Source of the DNA: Diphasiastrum complanatum
Taxonomy: Eukaryota; Streptophyta; Lycopodiopsida; Lycopodiales; Lycopodiaceae
Assembly (NCBI GenBank): GCA_029204225.1
Contig: CM055103.1
Location: 56,253,078-56,317,077 of the forward strand
DNA: 64,000 nt
Reading direction: 5' to 3'
Made by a program: the position numbers and the translations under genes. Under the pieces are notes generated by a model. That model was not told the DNA's origin. It ran no database searches and was given only the letters and a program-made list of their open reading frames with translations. Shown piece after piece: positions 46,501 to 57,175 of the stretch. Each line of letters begins with the position of its first letter. Position 1 is the stretch's first letter.

Positions 46501-49500
46501 TTGTCACTTTCACCATGTTCAAGTTTGTTCATCCTGGAGAGTTTATAGCTTTGTCTAGATTCTTCAGAAATAAGAATTCCTTGGAGAGTTTCTAGATTAG
46601 GTAACTCCTCCTTAATAGCAAAAGACTGAACAAGATTATCATAGTCATCTCTCAAGCCATTCAGTATGACTTGAACTAGCTCAACTTGGTTAATGGTAAC
46701 ACCAACACAGGAAAGCTCTCTATGTAAATCTTTAACTCTCAGAGTATAGTTAGATGCACTCTCTTCACTTCTTTGGAAACTTTGGAAAATCTGATTCCTA
46801 AGAGTGAGTATTCTAGAAGTATTCTTTGCTTCATAGATGGTCTTTAGTGCATCCCAAGCTTCTTTGGCTGTAGTGCAAGATCCTATCTCTCTCAAAATTT
46901 CATTAGATACATTCATCTTAATGAAATGTAGAGCCATTCTAGCTCTCTTCTTATATTTAGGAATTTCAACCTGTGCTTGAGGCTCCTCCTCAACACCAAG
47001 CTTGCACAATATCCATAACATCCTGGAGAATCAAAACAGACTCCATTCTTAACTTCCAAATTGAGTAATTAGAAGTGTTTAGTCTTTCACTGGCTTCTAG
47101 AAGATATCCTCCCTGAAGACTTCTTAGTTATTGGATTGAGATATGTTTGAGCTTGTTCCTATCAGACTTAGAGTTGCTGCTCTCTTCACTATAGGTATTT
47201 TCAAGGTTGAACTACCTTCCTATGTGAAACACTTGCAACTATATTTGAGATGAATCTCAAATATTCCACAAGACAAGTTTTCTAAATCAGACACAAAAAG
47301 TGGTTTGAGACACTTTGGCTGGTTTGAATTCTACTTTTGGCACGTGTGAAATGCTTCAAAAGAAAACACTATTGACACTCAGAAGGCTCAAAGGGTGTTC
47401 AAATACTTCAAACTCAGTCTTGATCTACAGTTTCTTGTGTTGGATGCTCAAAACAATGGATTCAGAACAAAGTATAATTGAATCAAATCAAAATGCTGTC
47501 ACTCGGATTTTGAACCTATCCCTATCCTCTTTAAGAGCTTATAACTCTTGCTAGACACATCAGATTGATTTGATTTCAATTTCAATGGAAAGTACAGATC
47601 AAATGCTTTCCATCAAGCTATAACACTGCTATCTTTGGATCTATAAGTAAGAAGAACAAAGGGACTGAAAAACTCTGATTTTCACACGTGCGGAATTCCA
47701 GAATTCCGTACTTCCTCAATTCAGGTCTAAAAATTCAGTTCAAGTCCGATTTGATCCAAATACACTTCAGAGAAGGGTTAGAAAAAGTGCAAAACTGCTT
47801 TTTTGCTTGATTTAGCTCTCAGTTTCTTGTACAATCAAAGTTGTTAGCATGCAAAGCTTAATGTGGCTCTGATACCATGACAAAATTTTCAGAATTCACA
47901 CGTGTGGGGAATGTCCACAAGAGTGACTGATCTTAATTAAGCTTTGTGATTGGCACTATAACCTGATTCTAGATTGATCAACAAAATCTAGTTCAGAAAA
48001 AATGGCTAATCCACAATCTAGCATGCTAATCAACAGAATATAATAGCAATGATCAAAGAATGAATAAAAATTACAAGATTTCAATGTATGAGCATTAGCC
48101 TCAACACGAGTTAGAGAGAGAGAGCTAGAGAGATAACAAGCAATATTTGTTTAGATCCAAAATGACATGAGATAGCTACAAAACTTTGGTTCTTCATCAT
48201 TGATTGTGTGGAGAGCTACACATATTTATGGAGATTGAGGTAGCTCGAGGTAGAACCATATCTATCCATTCCAAAATGACATCTAGAGTCTATGTGACAT
48301 TTGTCACTTGTCATGCATGAAATTCTACCAACTTTTTACAACACACTAGTTCTAACTAGAAATGTCCAAATCATCATGCATGTGTCCATTAAACTTTGTT
48401 CATGCCTTGCATGTCACTATGGATCACTTACAATTAATGCATGTGAATTGCCACGAGTTTCTACAAGCATAATCATGCTAATTCTATGTCTACAAACTAT
48501 ATGCAAGTTGCATTTATCAAACTAGATAATACATAACCATGTAGCTCGAGTTCTATGTAGGCCAAACTTGGCATTTTGTATTAATGAGCTACGCACTTGC
48601 ATGGTACAACATTTGTAGCAAGCCAAGAAATCAATATGGATTGTTTTTCAATTTTAACAGAATTGACATGAGTTAGCATGACACAGAACTTTTGAAATTT
48701 CTTGAAGTGCTTTTAGACTGCAAAAACGAATGCGATGGTGGCACTCCGTTTCTACTTTACCATTGTGACTTAAGAGATGAATTCACAACCTTAATTCCGA
48801 TTTTGGTTGATAATATTCTCGTCTCTGGTCTTTAAGCGATTTGATTTTACTCACAAGCTTGAAATATCATGTTATTTTGTCATAGGTATGTTTGTGCATA
48901 CTTCCATGGCATACATAATGCACATGCAGGGAATGCTTTGCCTTTCATGTTAAATTTTCTGTGCAAAATTCATTTGGAACATCTTTTTACAGTCAAAAGA
49001 AATAATACAAATAATACAACTTAAGTTCCATGGCGTGGTTTTAGTTTCTTGTTCATTTTGTTTTGCTCATAATTTGTTTTGTTGGTTGTCATTTAGTTGT
49101 TGGTTAGCACTGGGTCCAGAAATTGGGTTCTCTCAAAACCCAGATTACAGCTTATGCACATTGCATGGAAATCACTAAGACCACAATGAATATTTACTAG
49201 CTAAGAATCTTCTTTGGTCTGATGTTATTGGCTTGATACAAAATCTTCTGACTTATTTGGGTGCATGTATATTTCGTCCTATGCTTACCTAATAACATTA
49301 ATGACATCTCAAATTACCTTGATCAATCTGTATATACTCCAATCGCACAAAGAGATGTAGATTTAACCTACTCAGGCTGCAGGTCATGACCAACAGTCGT
49401 CACAGACCATTTTCTTTCATGTCTCCACTGCTAGACTATGTGAGCTTTCTCTCATCCTCCGAATCACCTTTCTTGTTTAAGTAGAATTTTTCCTCATGTA

Positions 49501-50305
49501 GATCATTAGGTCAATGTTACACTTCTGCCAACCAAATGCTGTTTTTTCCTTTCTTGGGTGCCTGCTTTTCCATTGTTTGAATATTGAAATAGCATCTCCT
49601 CTGTATGAAATCCTGCACCTTCTCTTCTTAGATGATAGAGAGGGTGTTATTGGATATGTTACTACCGTTGTGTGTGGGTGATTGAAGCAGTCTAAAGTTG
49701 TAACTTTGTATCTTGAATTTTTTTCAGTTTGTCTCTGACAACCATAAAGGCATAAACTATTTTTGTCTCTTCTGGCTTGTGTCTTGAAATTTCCACCATT
49801 TTTGCAGGCACTTTTTTATTCCGCTTTGCGTTGTGCCAGAGAAATGATGAAACCAGAAGATGGAGCTCAGGACATAATCAGGGCGATCAATTCAAGACTC
49901 AGTGCTTTGTCTTTTCACATTAGAGAATACTACTGGGTAGATCTCAGAAAACTCAATGAGATTTACAGGTACAAAACTGAAGAGTACTCTTGCGATGCTG
50001 TCAACAAATTCAACATTTATCCTGACCAAGTTTCACCCTGGCTTGTGGAGTGGATGCCAGAGCAGGGAGGTTATTTCATTGGAAACTTGCAGCCTGCACA
50101 TATGGATTTCCGTTTCTTCTCTCTTGGTAATCTTTGGTCAATTGCTGGGTCCTTAGCTACTCCAGAGCAAGCAGCAGCTATCCTTGATTTAATTGAAGCT
50201 AGATGGAATGATTTTGTTGGCAATATGCCTTTCAAAATTTGTTTCCCTGCACTTGAATACGAAGAGTGGCGCATTATTACAGGAAGTGATCCAAAAAATA
50301 CGTAT

Positions 50306-50349
<44 letters not shown>

Positions 50350-51085
50350 TATACAGTTTGGCATGTGCAAATATATGGATGCATGCACATGCCCACACAT
50401 ACTTTGCATTCTTATTTTGTTTCTAGTGCAAGTTCTCCACACCGTATTCTATTGTAGAACCAGAATATCTGGCACTTTACCTTATGATCTTGTTAACTGC
50501 GTATCGATTCATTATAAGTGACAACAGATGTGTTTGAGAATTCTTGCAGATCGTGGTCTTACCATAATGGAGGTTCATGGCCAACCCTTGTTTGGCAGGT
50601 CAGTATTACAAACAGAAACCCATAAAATTATACTTTTCAAGCTATACTGTTTTTTCTTCTTCTGGTTCTGTCCAACTTTCAGCTTGTCCTTTTGAATCTG
50701 ATCTTTAAGATGTTTTATCTACACTGATTATTTGATATTCCTGCCATGTGCTACTCGAATGTACCATCTGCAGTTTACAGTGGCCTGCATAAAGATGAAG
50801 AGGATAGATCTTGCAACCAAGTGTCTAGATGTAATTGAAAAGAGAATTTCAAAAGATCGTTGGCCTGAGTATTATGATACACGAACAGCAAGATTTATAG
50901 GCAAACAGGCACGACTATATCAAACTTGGTCTGTTGCTGGCTATCTTGTTGCAAAAACACTTCTTGCAAATCCTGAAGCCGCAAATATGTTAACATTTGA
51001 GGAAGACATGGCTTTGCTTGCAGCATGCTCTTGTTGCGTTGATGCAAGTCCCAGCAAGAAACGTTGTCGGAAGACCCTGTTATGA
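33921..51085 (+). CDS. Alkaline/neutral invertase (GH100), probably organellar type; six exons
   Basis: The enzyme cleaves sucrose to glucose and fructose at neutral pH. Exons: 33921-34868, 43598-43766, 43924-44135, 49808-50301, 50550-50598, 50774-51085. All introns are GT..AG, and the exons total 2184 bases, an open frame of 727 residues plus stop. Catalytic-domain landmarks run in order: [20 protein letters not shown] and [20 protein letters not shown] (exon 1), [20 protein letters not shown] (exon 2), [20 protein letters not shown] (exon 3), [14 protein letters not shown]-like segment and [18 protein letters not shown] (exon 4), [15 protein letters not shown] (exon 5), [17 protein letters not shown] (exon 6). 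About 270 residues precede the domain; the Ser/Arg/Cys-rich start suggests a plastid or mitochondrial transit peptide, as in the alpha group. The start [10 protein letters not shown] is preferred over an upstream in-frame ATG (33828) that lies in repeat DNA. Introns 1 (8.7 kb) and 3 (5.7 kb) hold transposons. No damage to the coding frame is seen. Confidence 0.93.
34909..34970 (+). repeat. (GT)n(GA)n microsatellite in intron 1
   Basis: The compound tract starts about 40 bases after the exon 1 donor site. Confidence 0.95.
35191..35264 (+). repeat. Tandem duplication of 37 bp in intron 1
   Basis: CTTTTCTCTAGTGTCTTCAT and TTGTGGGGCAAAAGAG are present twice in direct succession with almost no difference, so the duplication is recent. 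Confidence 0.9.
35930..36674 (-). mobile_element. Non-autonomous DNA transposon-like element in intron 1, TSD ATTGGAGGC
   Basis: The 745 bases are flanked by the 9-bp direct repeat ATTGGAGGC (35921-35929 and 36675-36683). The ends contain TTGCAGC.. and ..CTGCAA in inverted order (TGTGTTGCAGCGG at the left, CGGACTGCAACCTTG at the right), and 9-bp duplications are typical of Mutator-like elements. The left end holds a perfect 26-bp palindrome (35934-35959, half TTGCAGCGGATCG). Near both ends are CCGGATCG or GTTCCGG palindromic motifs and poly(A)/poly(T) runs (36016-36040, 36064-36080, 36597-36609). No transposase. A related sequence in the opposite orientation is at 59080-59460. Superfamily assignment rests on the TSD length only. 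Confidence 0.6.
36233..36335 (+). repeat. G-rich/C-rich palindromic tract within the intron 1 element
   Basis: Runs of five or six G alternate with runs of C (GGGGGGTTCGGGGGGCGG, TAGCCCCCAGTAGGGGG, GGGGGGCAACACCCCCC). It could fold into hairpins or G-quadruplexes. It stands out against an AT-rich background. Confidence 0.85.
36684..37339. other. Intron 1 stretch without recognised elements
   Basis: AT-rich. No gene or element signal seen. Confidence 0.4.
37340..37820 (-). mobile_element. Ty3 integrase core fragment in intron 1
   Basis: On the minus strand it reads [16 protein letters not shown] and [13 protein letters not shown], then [19 protein letters not shown], then [10 protein letters not shown], stop, [13 protein letters not shown]. 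The order is that of a Ty3 integrase core. The first catalytic Asp (SMD) and the Glu (LTERVN) remain; the second Asp (normally VSDRDP) is Lys here. Frameshifts and stops are present. It lies next to a plus-strand RT fragment of the same superfamily. Confidence 0.8.
37821..38130. other. Junction stretch with a TATA-like motif
   Basis: CCTATAAATAGGCCC near 38019-38033 resembles an LTR promoter on the plus strand. LTR ends are not evident. Confidence 0.35.
38131..39510 (+). mobile_element. Ty3 reverse transcriptase, RNase H and integrase N-end in intron 1 (decayed)
   Basis: Plus-strand landmarks: CRLLWLE region then [17 protein letters not shown] (38246), [14 protein letters not shown] (38335), a broken FxNDILVYS (about 38445-38475), [18 protein letters not shown] (38580), [15 protein letters not shown] (38680), and RNase [17 protein letters not shown] (38885). 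The integrase zinc segment [14 protein letters not shown] follows at 39440-39490 and then the reading ends. Many stops and frameshifts. Domain order is normal for Ty3 pol. Confidence 0.85.
39511..40119. other. Intron 1 stretch without recognised elements
   Basis: Nothing recognised between the Ty3 and copia fragments. Confidence 0.4.
40120..41364 (+). mobile_element. Copia reverse transcriptase C-half and RNase H in intron 1
   Basis: A relatively well preserved fragment. It starts at [18 protein letters not shown] and has the catalytic [12 protein letters not shown] (40237-40275). After a frameshift near 40330 come [31 protein letters not shown] (one stop at 40679), [20 protein letters not shown] (40758), [34 protein letters not shown] and [19 protein letters not shown] tail of about 60 residues follows RNase H, ending at a TGA at 41364. 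The frame is broken at about 40330, 40679 and 40983. It is sense to the invertase gene. Confidence 0.88.
41365..42494. other. Intron 1 stretch, possibly the LTR of the copia fragment
   Basis: It should contain the polypurine tract and LTR of the element above, but no clear tract or LTR ends are visible. CGCTAGTGAGCGAGACA and CGCTAGTAAGTGAGACA (41622 and 41676) are a short direct repeat. Confidence 0.35.
42495..42506 (-). other. Primer-binding site, initiator tRNA-Met type
   Basis: TGGTATCAGAGC on the minus strand. Sequence immediately to the right starts TGCTATGAAC, as expected for an LTR edge, so a minus-strand 5' LTR probably begins at 42507 and extends to about 43000. Its right end is unclear. 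Confidence 0.7.
43488..43546 (+). repeat. (TCTA)n(CA)n microsatellite in intron 1
   Basis: Four TCTA units and about 22 CA units lie about 50 bases before the exon 2 acceptor. Confidence 0.95.
45164..46336 (-). mobile_element. Copia protease and integrase (within the intron 3 element)
   Basis: The protease has [18 protein letters not shown] (46180-46130). The pre-integrase zinc segment [18 protein letters not shown] follows, in a frame change from protease. The integrase core (45682-45164) has HSDVHF for the first Asp and [11 protein letters not shown] for the Glu, but the middle motif reads RCNGGGEY where copia normally has an Asp-Asn pair, so the second catalytic Asp is lost. Text ends at [11 protein letters not shown], stop, where the deletion begins. 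Confidence 0.9.
46257..47100 (-). mobile_element. Copia gag (within the intron 3 element)
   Basis: The start reads [20 protein letters not shown], and one frameshift near 47005 leads into the long ORF (47021-46257). It has the copia gag helices ([53 protein letters not shown]) and the zinc knuckle [14 protein letters not shown] near its end. About 280 residues in total. Confidence 0.9.
48665..49807. other. Remainder of invertase intron 3
   Basis: Original intron sequence to the right of the copia insertion. No element recognised. It ends in TTTTTGCAG before exon 4. Confidence 0.7.
50307..50346 (+). repeat. (CT)n microsatellite at the start of intron 4
   Basis: The tract begins five bases after the donor GTATAG of exon 4. 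Confidence 0.95.
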
Positions 51086-53190
51086 AGTAGGGGCTAACTT
51101 GAATATTTTCGAGCATGCTGGTGAAAGAATGCTCTTTTGAAGCTTCTATCTGCACTTTGTATCCTTCTCCAGCTGTCTACTCTCAGCATGTTTGCACTTC
51201 ATCACAGGACTTGCACCATTTCTCATCTATGTATGTTACTTCTCAGGTGCCATCATATTGTCCCCTCTGGCATTGATAAAGCTTCTTATTCACAGATTGG
51301 GCTACACAATCTGCATATGCCCAGCAATTTTTGGGATATAATACATCATTGGGATATCATGCCTCCATTGGCCGGGTTTCAAAAATCACTTGAAACCACT
51401 AGATTTTCACATACCTGCATGTACCATACAATACTATTGCAGAGATGTGATTGATAGCAACTTCTTTTTGCTTCTTCAACCATTTTTTGCTATTTCATAC
51501 AAGCCTTCACAATTGTGTCATCAAGAGGCAGCTACTATGAATCTATTGTATACATCCGGTTCTTTTTGCAACGGGCCGGAAATTCAACAAGAAAATAATA
51601 CACTTTTCAGTGAAATCTGGGTGATCTTCACGTTAGTTAGCATGAGGAAAATGTTTTTGAAATATTTTGGAGTGCTGAATAGATGTAGCTTGGTGCAGAC
51701 GTTTCATGCCTAAATTTGAAGATGCATACTTCTGCTTTGTGGTGCATGAAATGATTAACCCAAAATTCAAAGAGTCATTTGAGTATGGCACCATGTACTT
51801 GCACAAAAACAGCAACATCATGCATACAAATCTAAAAATTGCCAATAGCATGGATGGTATATTTGATACTGAACTTTAAATTGAGCTCCTGAATCAACTT
51901 CCACTGGAAAATCAAAGTTTCATGATCAAAATATAGATGGCCAGTTAATGCCCAATGCTTAAAAGTCTCATGAAGAGTCGTAATTTTTTGGGACACAAGA
52001 TTGTGTCTACTGAAATCTTACATGAATCAACGGTACAAATTTAGTTTGGGGACCACCATTAGCTAGGGCATCATCATGGGACTTACAAATTTGATTGACT
52101 GTAAGTTTTGGCTCTCAAAATATAGAGTTTTCATGGCTGGAATATTGAAAATACTGGATGGAATTTAAAAAATACGTAGCCCTCACAAATGGAATCATTG
52201 ACGGAATTTTGAAATTACGTCTTATTCTTTTGAAGGTTTTTATGAGACATTGTGTATGATAATGGGCGTTTATCTGCCGAGGCCTAATGGCAAGGATATA
52301 ATGGCCATGGTAGACGAGGACTTGCTATTATATCTTTACAATGGGCCTCTAAACACTCATTATCTAGTCCATAAAATGAAATTGTGATGTCCATACGTAT
52401 ATTATGGAAATTATTCTAAGCCATAGTGGTTGTGCACATCATCAAAGCTTAATATGTGTTGCGAAGAATTTGATATTCTCATATTGAAAGAGTAAAAAGG
52501 TTCCATATTTCAATCTTTCAAGATAGAAGGAATGAGGGGACTAGTTTAGAAGCCTAAATGAACCTGCCTTTTATTTTCTTGAAATGTGGGTACTAATTAT
52601 GAAAATAACATTTGAGTGTTGATATGGAACACCATGGAGGGAATTTTGCAACCCTATGGACTAAAGTGTGTAGAAATCCTATTGTTTGCAAGTTATGTTT
52701 GGAGGCTCAATAATGATCAAAGTGATTGAATGTTAAGTCATCTCAACTGGCAGACCAAGTGCAAGGTATAACATCAAATAATAAGCCAAGGCTGCAAAGC
52801 TTCATATTTGCATCACTTTGATGCCAGTCACATCAAATGTATTTCCAAATGATAGCTTATTAGACAAGATTGTGGGTAAAGATTCTTGTTTTGTGTGAGA
52901 GAACCATGCCTCTTTCAATGCACAAACATGATTTTTTATCAAAACTTTGTCTCCATATATGTTTTTTGTGATGGCTCTCTGTCCTCGCAATGATGCCTTT
53001 GTCTCTCCTCCACATGCATGTACGTTGTCATATCATTTCCTCCTTTTAGAGCGATTGTGTGGAGGTTCATGGAGATGATGTGTGGGCCTCCAATGCAGCT
53101 GCTAGCCAGTTATGAAAGGCTTTAAATCAGATCAGATAATCTGGTAGGGGACAATGTTCTAATTGCACCCTTGGGCCTCAAGAACTTCCA
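51086..53190. other. Invertase 3' flank and intergenic stretch
   Basis: The first few hundred bases are probably 3' UTR. No other gene or element is recognised. Short ORFs have no protein-like pattern. Confidence 0.45.
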
Positions 53191-53355
53191 CATGAGCCAG
53201 AAACATTTTTGACTACAAAGAGACTCAGACACGTCATACTCTATTTCATGAACATTTAGTTAAATGGAAGGATATACCTGCTGAGAATGCCGAAATAGGC
53301 AATGTTGTTCACAATTTATTTTCAGATTTCATCTTAGAGGACCAAGACGATTCTT
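53191..53355 (+). mobile_element. Chromovirus chromodomain (3' end of a Ty3 pol)
   Basis: The plus strand reads ILDYKETQTRHTLFHEHLVK and WKDIPAENAEIGNVVHNLF, the C-terminal chromodomain of chromoviral integrases, ending LEDQDDS before a stop. The Trp of the usual WE pair is missing (EIGN). It is the last piece of a plus-strand element whose remainder is gone. Confidence 0.75.
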
Positions 53356-53366
53356 AAGGGGGAGGA
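53356..53366 (+). other. Polypurine tract
   Basis: AAGGGGGAGG directly after the chromodomain stop, followed by AAG and TGTTATGAGCCC. Confidence 0.75.
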
Positions 53367-53368
53367 AG

Positions 53369-53800
53369 TGTTATGAGCCCATCACTTGAACTAAACCTTA
53401 GACGACCGATAGGTCCAATGAGCCACTGTTGAGGCAATGAAGGTGTGAGGCAGGTGGCATGAAGGCACACCCATCGGTGGGTGTGAGGACCCAATACGCC
53501 AAATATGGAACATGCACTATAGTTAGAAATCCAACATCTAGTCAAGTGTCACTTGACAGGGGTTCACCACAAGTGGTATTCCACATAACAACATTATTAA
53601 TGAATCAAGAATACATAGCACATGGATATCTAAATAGGAGAAGATCAACTTCATTAATTTACGAAACAATCATAAGAGCAATCAAATCAGAGTCAATGGC
53701 CTCTTGATTACCATAAATGCAATAGTGATTGGAAAATGACAATATCACATCATAAGAAAAATCTTGGTTCAAATTCATGGGACCACGTACCTAGCAAAAG
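53369..53800 (+). mobile_element. Start of chromovirus 3' LTR
   Basis: TGTTATGAGCCC after the polypurine tract is a typical LTR start. The right end was not identified; the span is a minimum guess. CACCCATCGGTGGGTG at 53468 is a small palindrome inside. Confidence 0.5.
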
Positions 53801-55139
53801 ATAGAATTGACGACTTCTCATTTGGTGTATTGATTGCTTGAGATTATTGGTGTCTACAACAAGGATAGATGCAAAACTTTCAAAATTAATTCTATGTTTA
53901 TGAGGTCACTGTAGAAATGAGAAGGGAGACACATGGTAGGATGCAATTCCCATTTTTTTTATTTATTCAAAATTTGATGTTAATTCCATACCACAACTCC
54001 TTACGAGAGAATGGTGGCATTATTACATGTTAACTATGGGTTTGATTGAGGCAATCATAGGACTTCTTGCATTTCAAAGTTTTCTATGTTGAGCTATTGG
54101 TGACTTAGTTAAGCTTGTACCTACCTTGGAAACGTTTTAGATATCTAGAATCTATGTAGGTGCCTATCCTAAAATTTCATTGAAAGTGTCTTATAAGCTA
54201 GACAATATCGCTATCACCTACTACCTCTCTTACAATATCAAGGTTATTGTATAAGAGGCTTTGCCCTACATACAGTAGGACAACCTACTACATCTTGAAG
54301 GTCAACTTTGCCATAATCAAAGTAGCCTCTTGAATCTCTTTTGATTTCTCATTGTTAATGATGGTTGCGAATGTTCCATCTATCAAATTTGTCTATGATC
54401 AAACGTTTGGTGCCCTTAATCAAGAAAGACTAGATTAAATTGAAGGTGTCAAAACTACAATGAGCCATATTTTTGAATGCTATATCAAATAAGCATTTAA
54501 AAAGTTAAACTTCTTTGTGAATATCTTTGACATCGATTTTTATTTGCATCTTTTAACTATTAGTTAGAATAGTACTACAACTATTGATCGACTGCTACTC
54601 TTGACTATGTGATCAAGTCATGTAGTAACAAAATTAACAGATATTGCACATAACACACATTCTTTGTATGAGGTCAACATGCCGACTAAATAAGTAGCTC
54701 ATGTTATTGCCTTATATAATAAAGATTCAAAGTTGAGGAAATCAATTGCCAATGAAAAACGTTTTGCTGTTAAACGTTACTATGAGCATCCTTAATATTT
54801 AGGTTATAACTTAAGAGTTCATAAGTCGTATCCTTTGACTAGCTCGGAGTAAATTCAAAGGTGAGAATATCAAAGTATTTATCATAAATCAAAAGAGGGA
54901 GTGTAGAGAATACGCGAATACCAACTTAGACCAGTGACTTCCTTTAGAAACTTCATTTAATCTCCATAGTCTACACCCCATAATGATGCCTTTGAGAGGC
55001 AAAGTACATAGGGTTGTCAAGGTGATATTGTAGCGCATGCATCCCAAAGGGAGCCAGGAACCACGACTTAGCTTCCCAGCCTTCAACTCTTGCCATCCAA
55101 ACCCACTTGACATACAAGCAGCCAACTCGCCAACAACGA
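53801..55139. other. Intergenic stretch without recognised genes
   Basis: AT-rich to 54900, then more GC-rich. Nothing recognised. Confidence 0.4.
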
Positions 55140-55625
55140 TCAGACTTAACCAACTTGAAGTTTTGAAAACCAACATTGAGATCCAACCTGGCGCCATGAC
55201 AGATCGGGGGTCCCGATGTGGGTGACCTCCCTCTAAGCAAGCCGCCCGACATACATCAAACTTAACCAACTCGAAGCTTCGTTACAAACGAGTAACATCC
55301 ATTTCAAGCAAGCGGTCTGACTTACATCAGACTTAACCAACTGAAAGCTTCGTCACGAGTGCTGGAAGCCAACCTGGCGCCACGCCAGCTGGACAGCCAT
55401 AAACAGGTAACTTCCACCCAAGCAAGCCATCCAACTCAGCCGATAGGTTAGAGCCCGTTCCCCAAGAGCTTAACCCATTCATGTTCATGCAAGGAACACT
55501 TAAAACCACAAGCCGTGACAGATATGGAGACAACTAGTTCCTGGACCAAATGGTCCCGACAGCATACCGCTGGCACCACGGACCGAATGGTCCCAACGGC
55601 ATACCGCTGGCGTCCCGGGATACGA
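55140..55625 (+). repeat. GC-richer stretch with short repeated units
   Basis: AACTTAACCAACTYGAAG occurs near 55143, 55258 and 55327, partly with GCTTCGTYAC. CAGCATACCGCTGGC (55559) and CGGCATACCGCTGGC (55599) form a second pair. CCAACCTGGCGCCA occurs at 55183 and 55371. It resembles a decayed LTR or leader, but no LTR border is visible. Confidence 0.55.
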
Positions 55626-56090
55626 CCCTCAGCTATGTGCCAACTTAAAAATTTTGAAGCGGCCTTACAACTGGCGCCTTTACCGAACACTGAAACCCAG
55701 AAGGTAATCAGAGTCAGTTTGAGGAAAATCCCACTTTATTGATAAATCTGAGAAGGTTACATTTCATGTGTGTGACCGACCCTAGTCTTCGGGGTGCTAG
55801 CATGCCAAGGCGAGAGCCATGACAACATTCCAACAAGGGAGGCTGAGACTTGGTTGGAGCTCGCCCTGAGTCGCAACCCGCACTTGGTGGGATTCGGCAC
55901 CCCCCCTCATAGCAAGCACTCTACCCAGGCTGGTAAAGCACGTTTTTCTCTCTCTAGAAAGTCATTTTCTCTCTCTATATTTTATTGATCCCTAGGCTTC
56001 CTTTAATCATGCCTAGATCGTGTGAGGTGATTGCACATCGATCTAAGCTCTCTGGACTTCGCTAGAACTGATCAAAGATTTTCAGCCATA
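55626..56090. other. Stretch without recognised genes
   Basis: CT-rich near 55940-55980. No gene recognised; it may be LTR-derived. Confidence 0.35.
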
Positions 56091-56098
56091 GGAACTTG

Positions 56099-56225
56099 GT
56101 GCCGGTTGGATTCTGGTCACAGTGGCGCCGGGAGCGGCGCCAACGCCTTTGGCTCTGGGAGCAGCAGGGGCGCTGCTGGCGCCGGGGACAATGCTGGCGC
56201 TAGTGGCGCCGGAAGTAAAGCTTGT
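56099..56225 (+). repeat. GGCGCC-rich, Gly/Ala-coding low-complexity stretch
   Basis: GGCGCC occurs five times in about 90 bases with GCTGGCGC spacers (GTGGCGCCGGGAGCGGCGCC and onward). Both strands are open, reading Gly/Ala/Ser on the plus strand and Ala/Pro/Ser on the minus strand. GAACTTGGTGCCGGTTGG just before it vaguely resembles a Tat-type primer region. No gene is called. Confidence 0.6.
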
Positions 56226-56895
56226 AAAGGTAGCTTTACAACAGATATGGACCTTTAGTTTGACAAATGGGTTAGCGTCAAGACCATGGGTCAAGGTGGG
56301 TAAGAGTGTTATTGTTTGTTGTGGTACATGCTTGAACCTTGCCTGCCTTGTCATTGACATCTTCGAGTGTTGAGCTCCCTAATAAGGCTTGGCCTATTAC
56401 TTGATCCATAGCGTATATTCGTACGAATATGCTAATATCATTAAAGACGAGAAAAAAAACAAAGTAAAAGGAATGACACATATTTGGGAGGCAAACATGG
56501 ACACACAAGATAAAGAAAAAAGTGCAAACAAGATGTATAATATTTATCCACGTTATTGTGACCATTTAAAATCATTTCTAATTCGTGTCGAATAATGTTA
56601 GTATGATATAACAAAACTAAATAATTACCATCTCACAAAGTGGTGAACTTGGTGGGCCATACTTGATGCTCCATCACATTAATAATTTGAGTGCAATATA
56701 CTTTAAGCTACACCTTACAAGCCTTACAAAAACATTGGAACTTGGATCTCTAAACTTGGATCTATGTACTTGGAATCTTTTCAATTCAAAGAATCTAGGA
56801 GGCATGTATGTGGACGAAGATGCCAAGGAAGTGAGAGAACAAAGTGGAGGATCATAAGGCTTTCTGGTCTCCTTTTCCCTTCCTTAATCTTGCTT

Positions 56896-57030
56896 CCTGT
56901 TGTCCCCATCCATAGATCTGTATGTGGGATCAATGTGATCTAAATCTTCCATCCATATATATTATTGTCCCCATCAACATCCATAGATACGTATATGGGA
57001 TCTAGGTGATCTTAAATCTTTTCAATCATC
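56896..57030 (+). repeat. Tandem duplication of about 67 bp in the UGT promoter
   Basis: TGTCCCCATC, CATCCATAGAT, GTATRTGGGATC and GTGATCTWAAATCTT occur twice in the same order. The segment between holds TATATATT at 56956-56963, about 210 bases before the UGT start codon. Confidence 0.8.
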
Positions 57031-57175
57031 ATAATGCAAGAGGCTAGAACCCAATTTCCAAGTGAGACAAGAAAGTAGCAAGATCAATCTCCTCTCCGCA
57101 TCCTTGCTCTCTTCTTGCTTGCACCCAACATCCCCAACACAAAACCAAAAAAATCCCTAAATTTGAAGCCCCAAA

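Larger units (their letters stand above)
44563..48659 (-). mobile_element. Copia element in invertase intron 3, TSD GAATT, interior deleted
   Basis: The element lies antisense to the host gene and is bounded by the duplication GAATT (44558-44562 and 48660-48664). The 5' LTR (47878-48659, 782 bp) is complete, TGACAAAATTTTC to TTTTTCAATTTTAACA on the plus strand. The tRNA-Met primer site is at 47865-47877. The internal region holds gag (47100-46257), protease and integrase, but the end of integrase, all of reverse transcriptase and RNase H, the polypurine tract and the inner 40 percent of the 3' LTR (44563 to about 45075) are deleted. The same family left the solo LTR at 5238-5998. Confidence 0.95.

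Noticed and set aside
54889-55269. 126-codon minus-strand ORF
   Set aside because: It overlaps short repeated units and shows no family pattern or plausible context for a gene.
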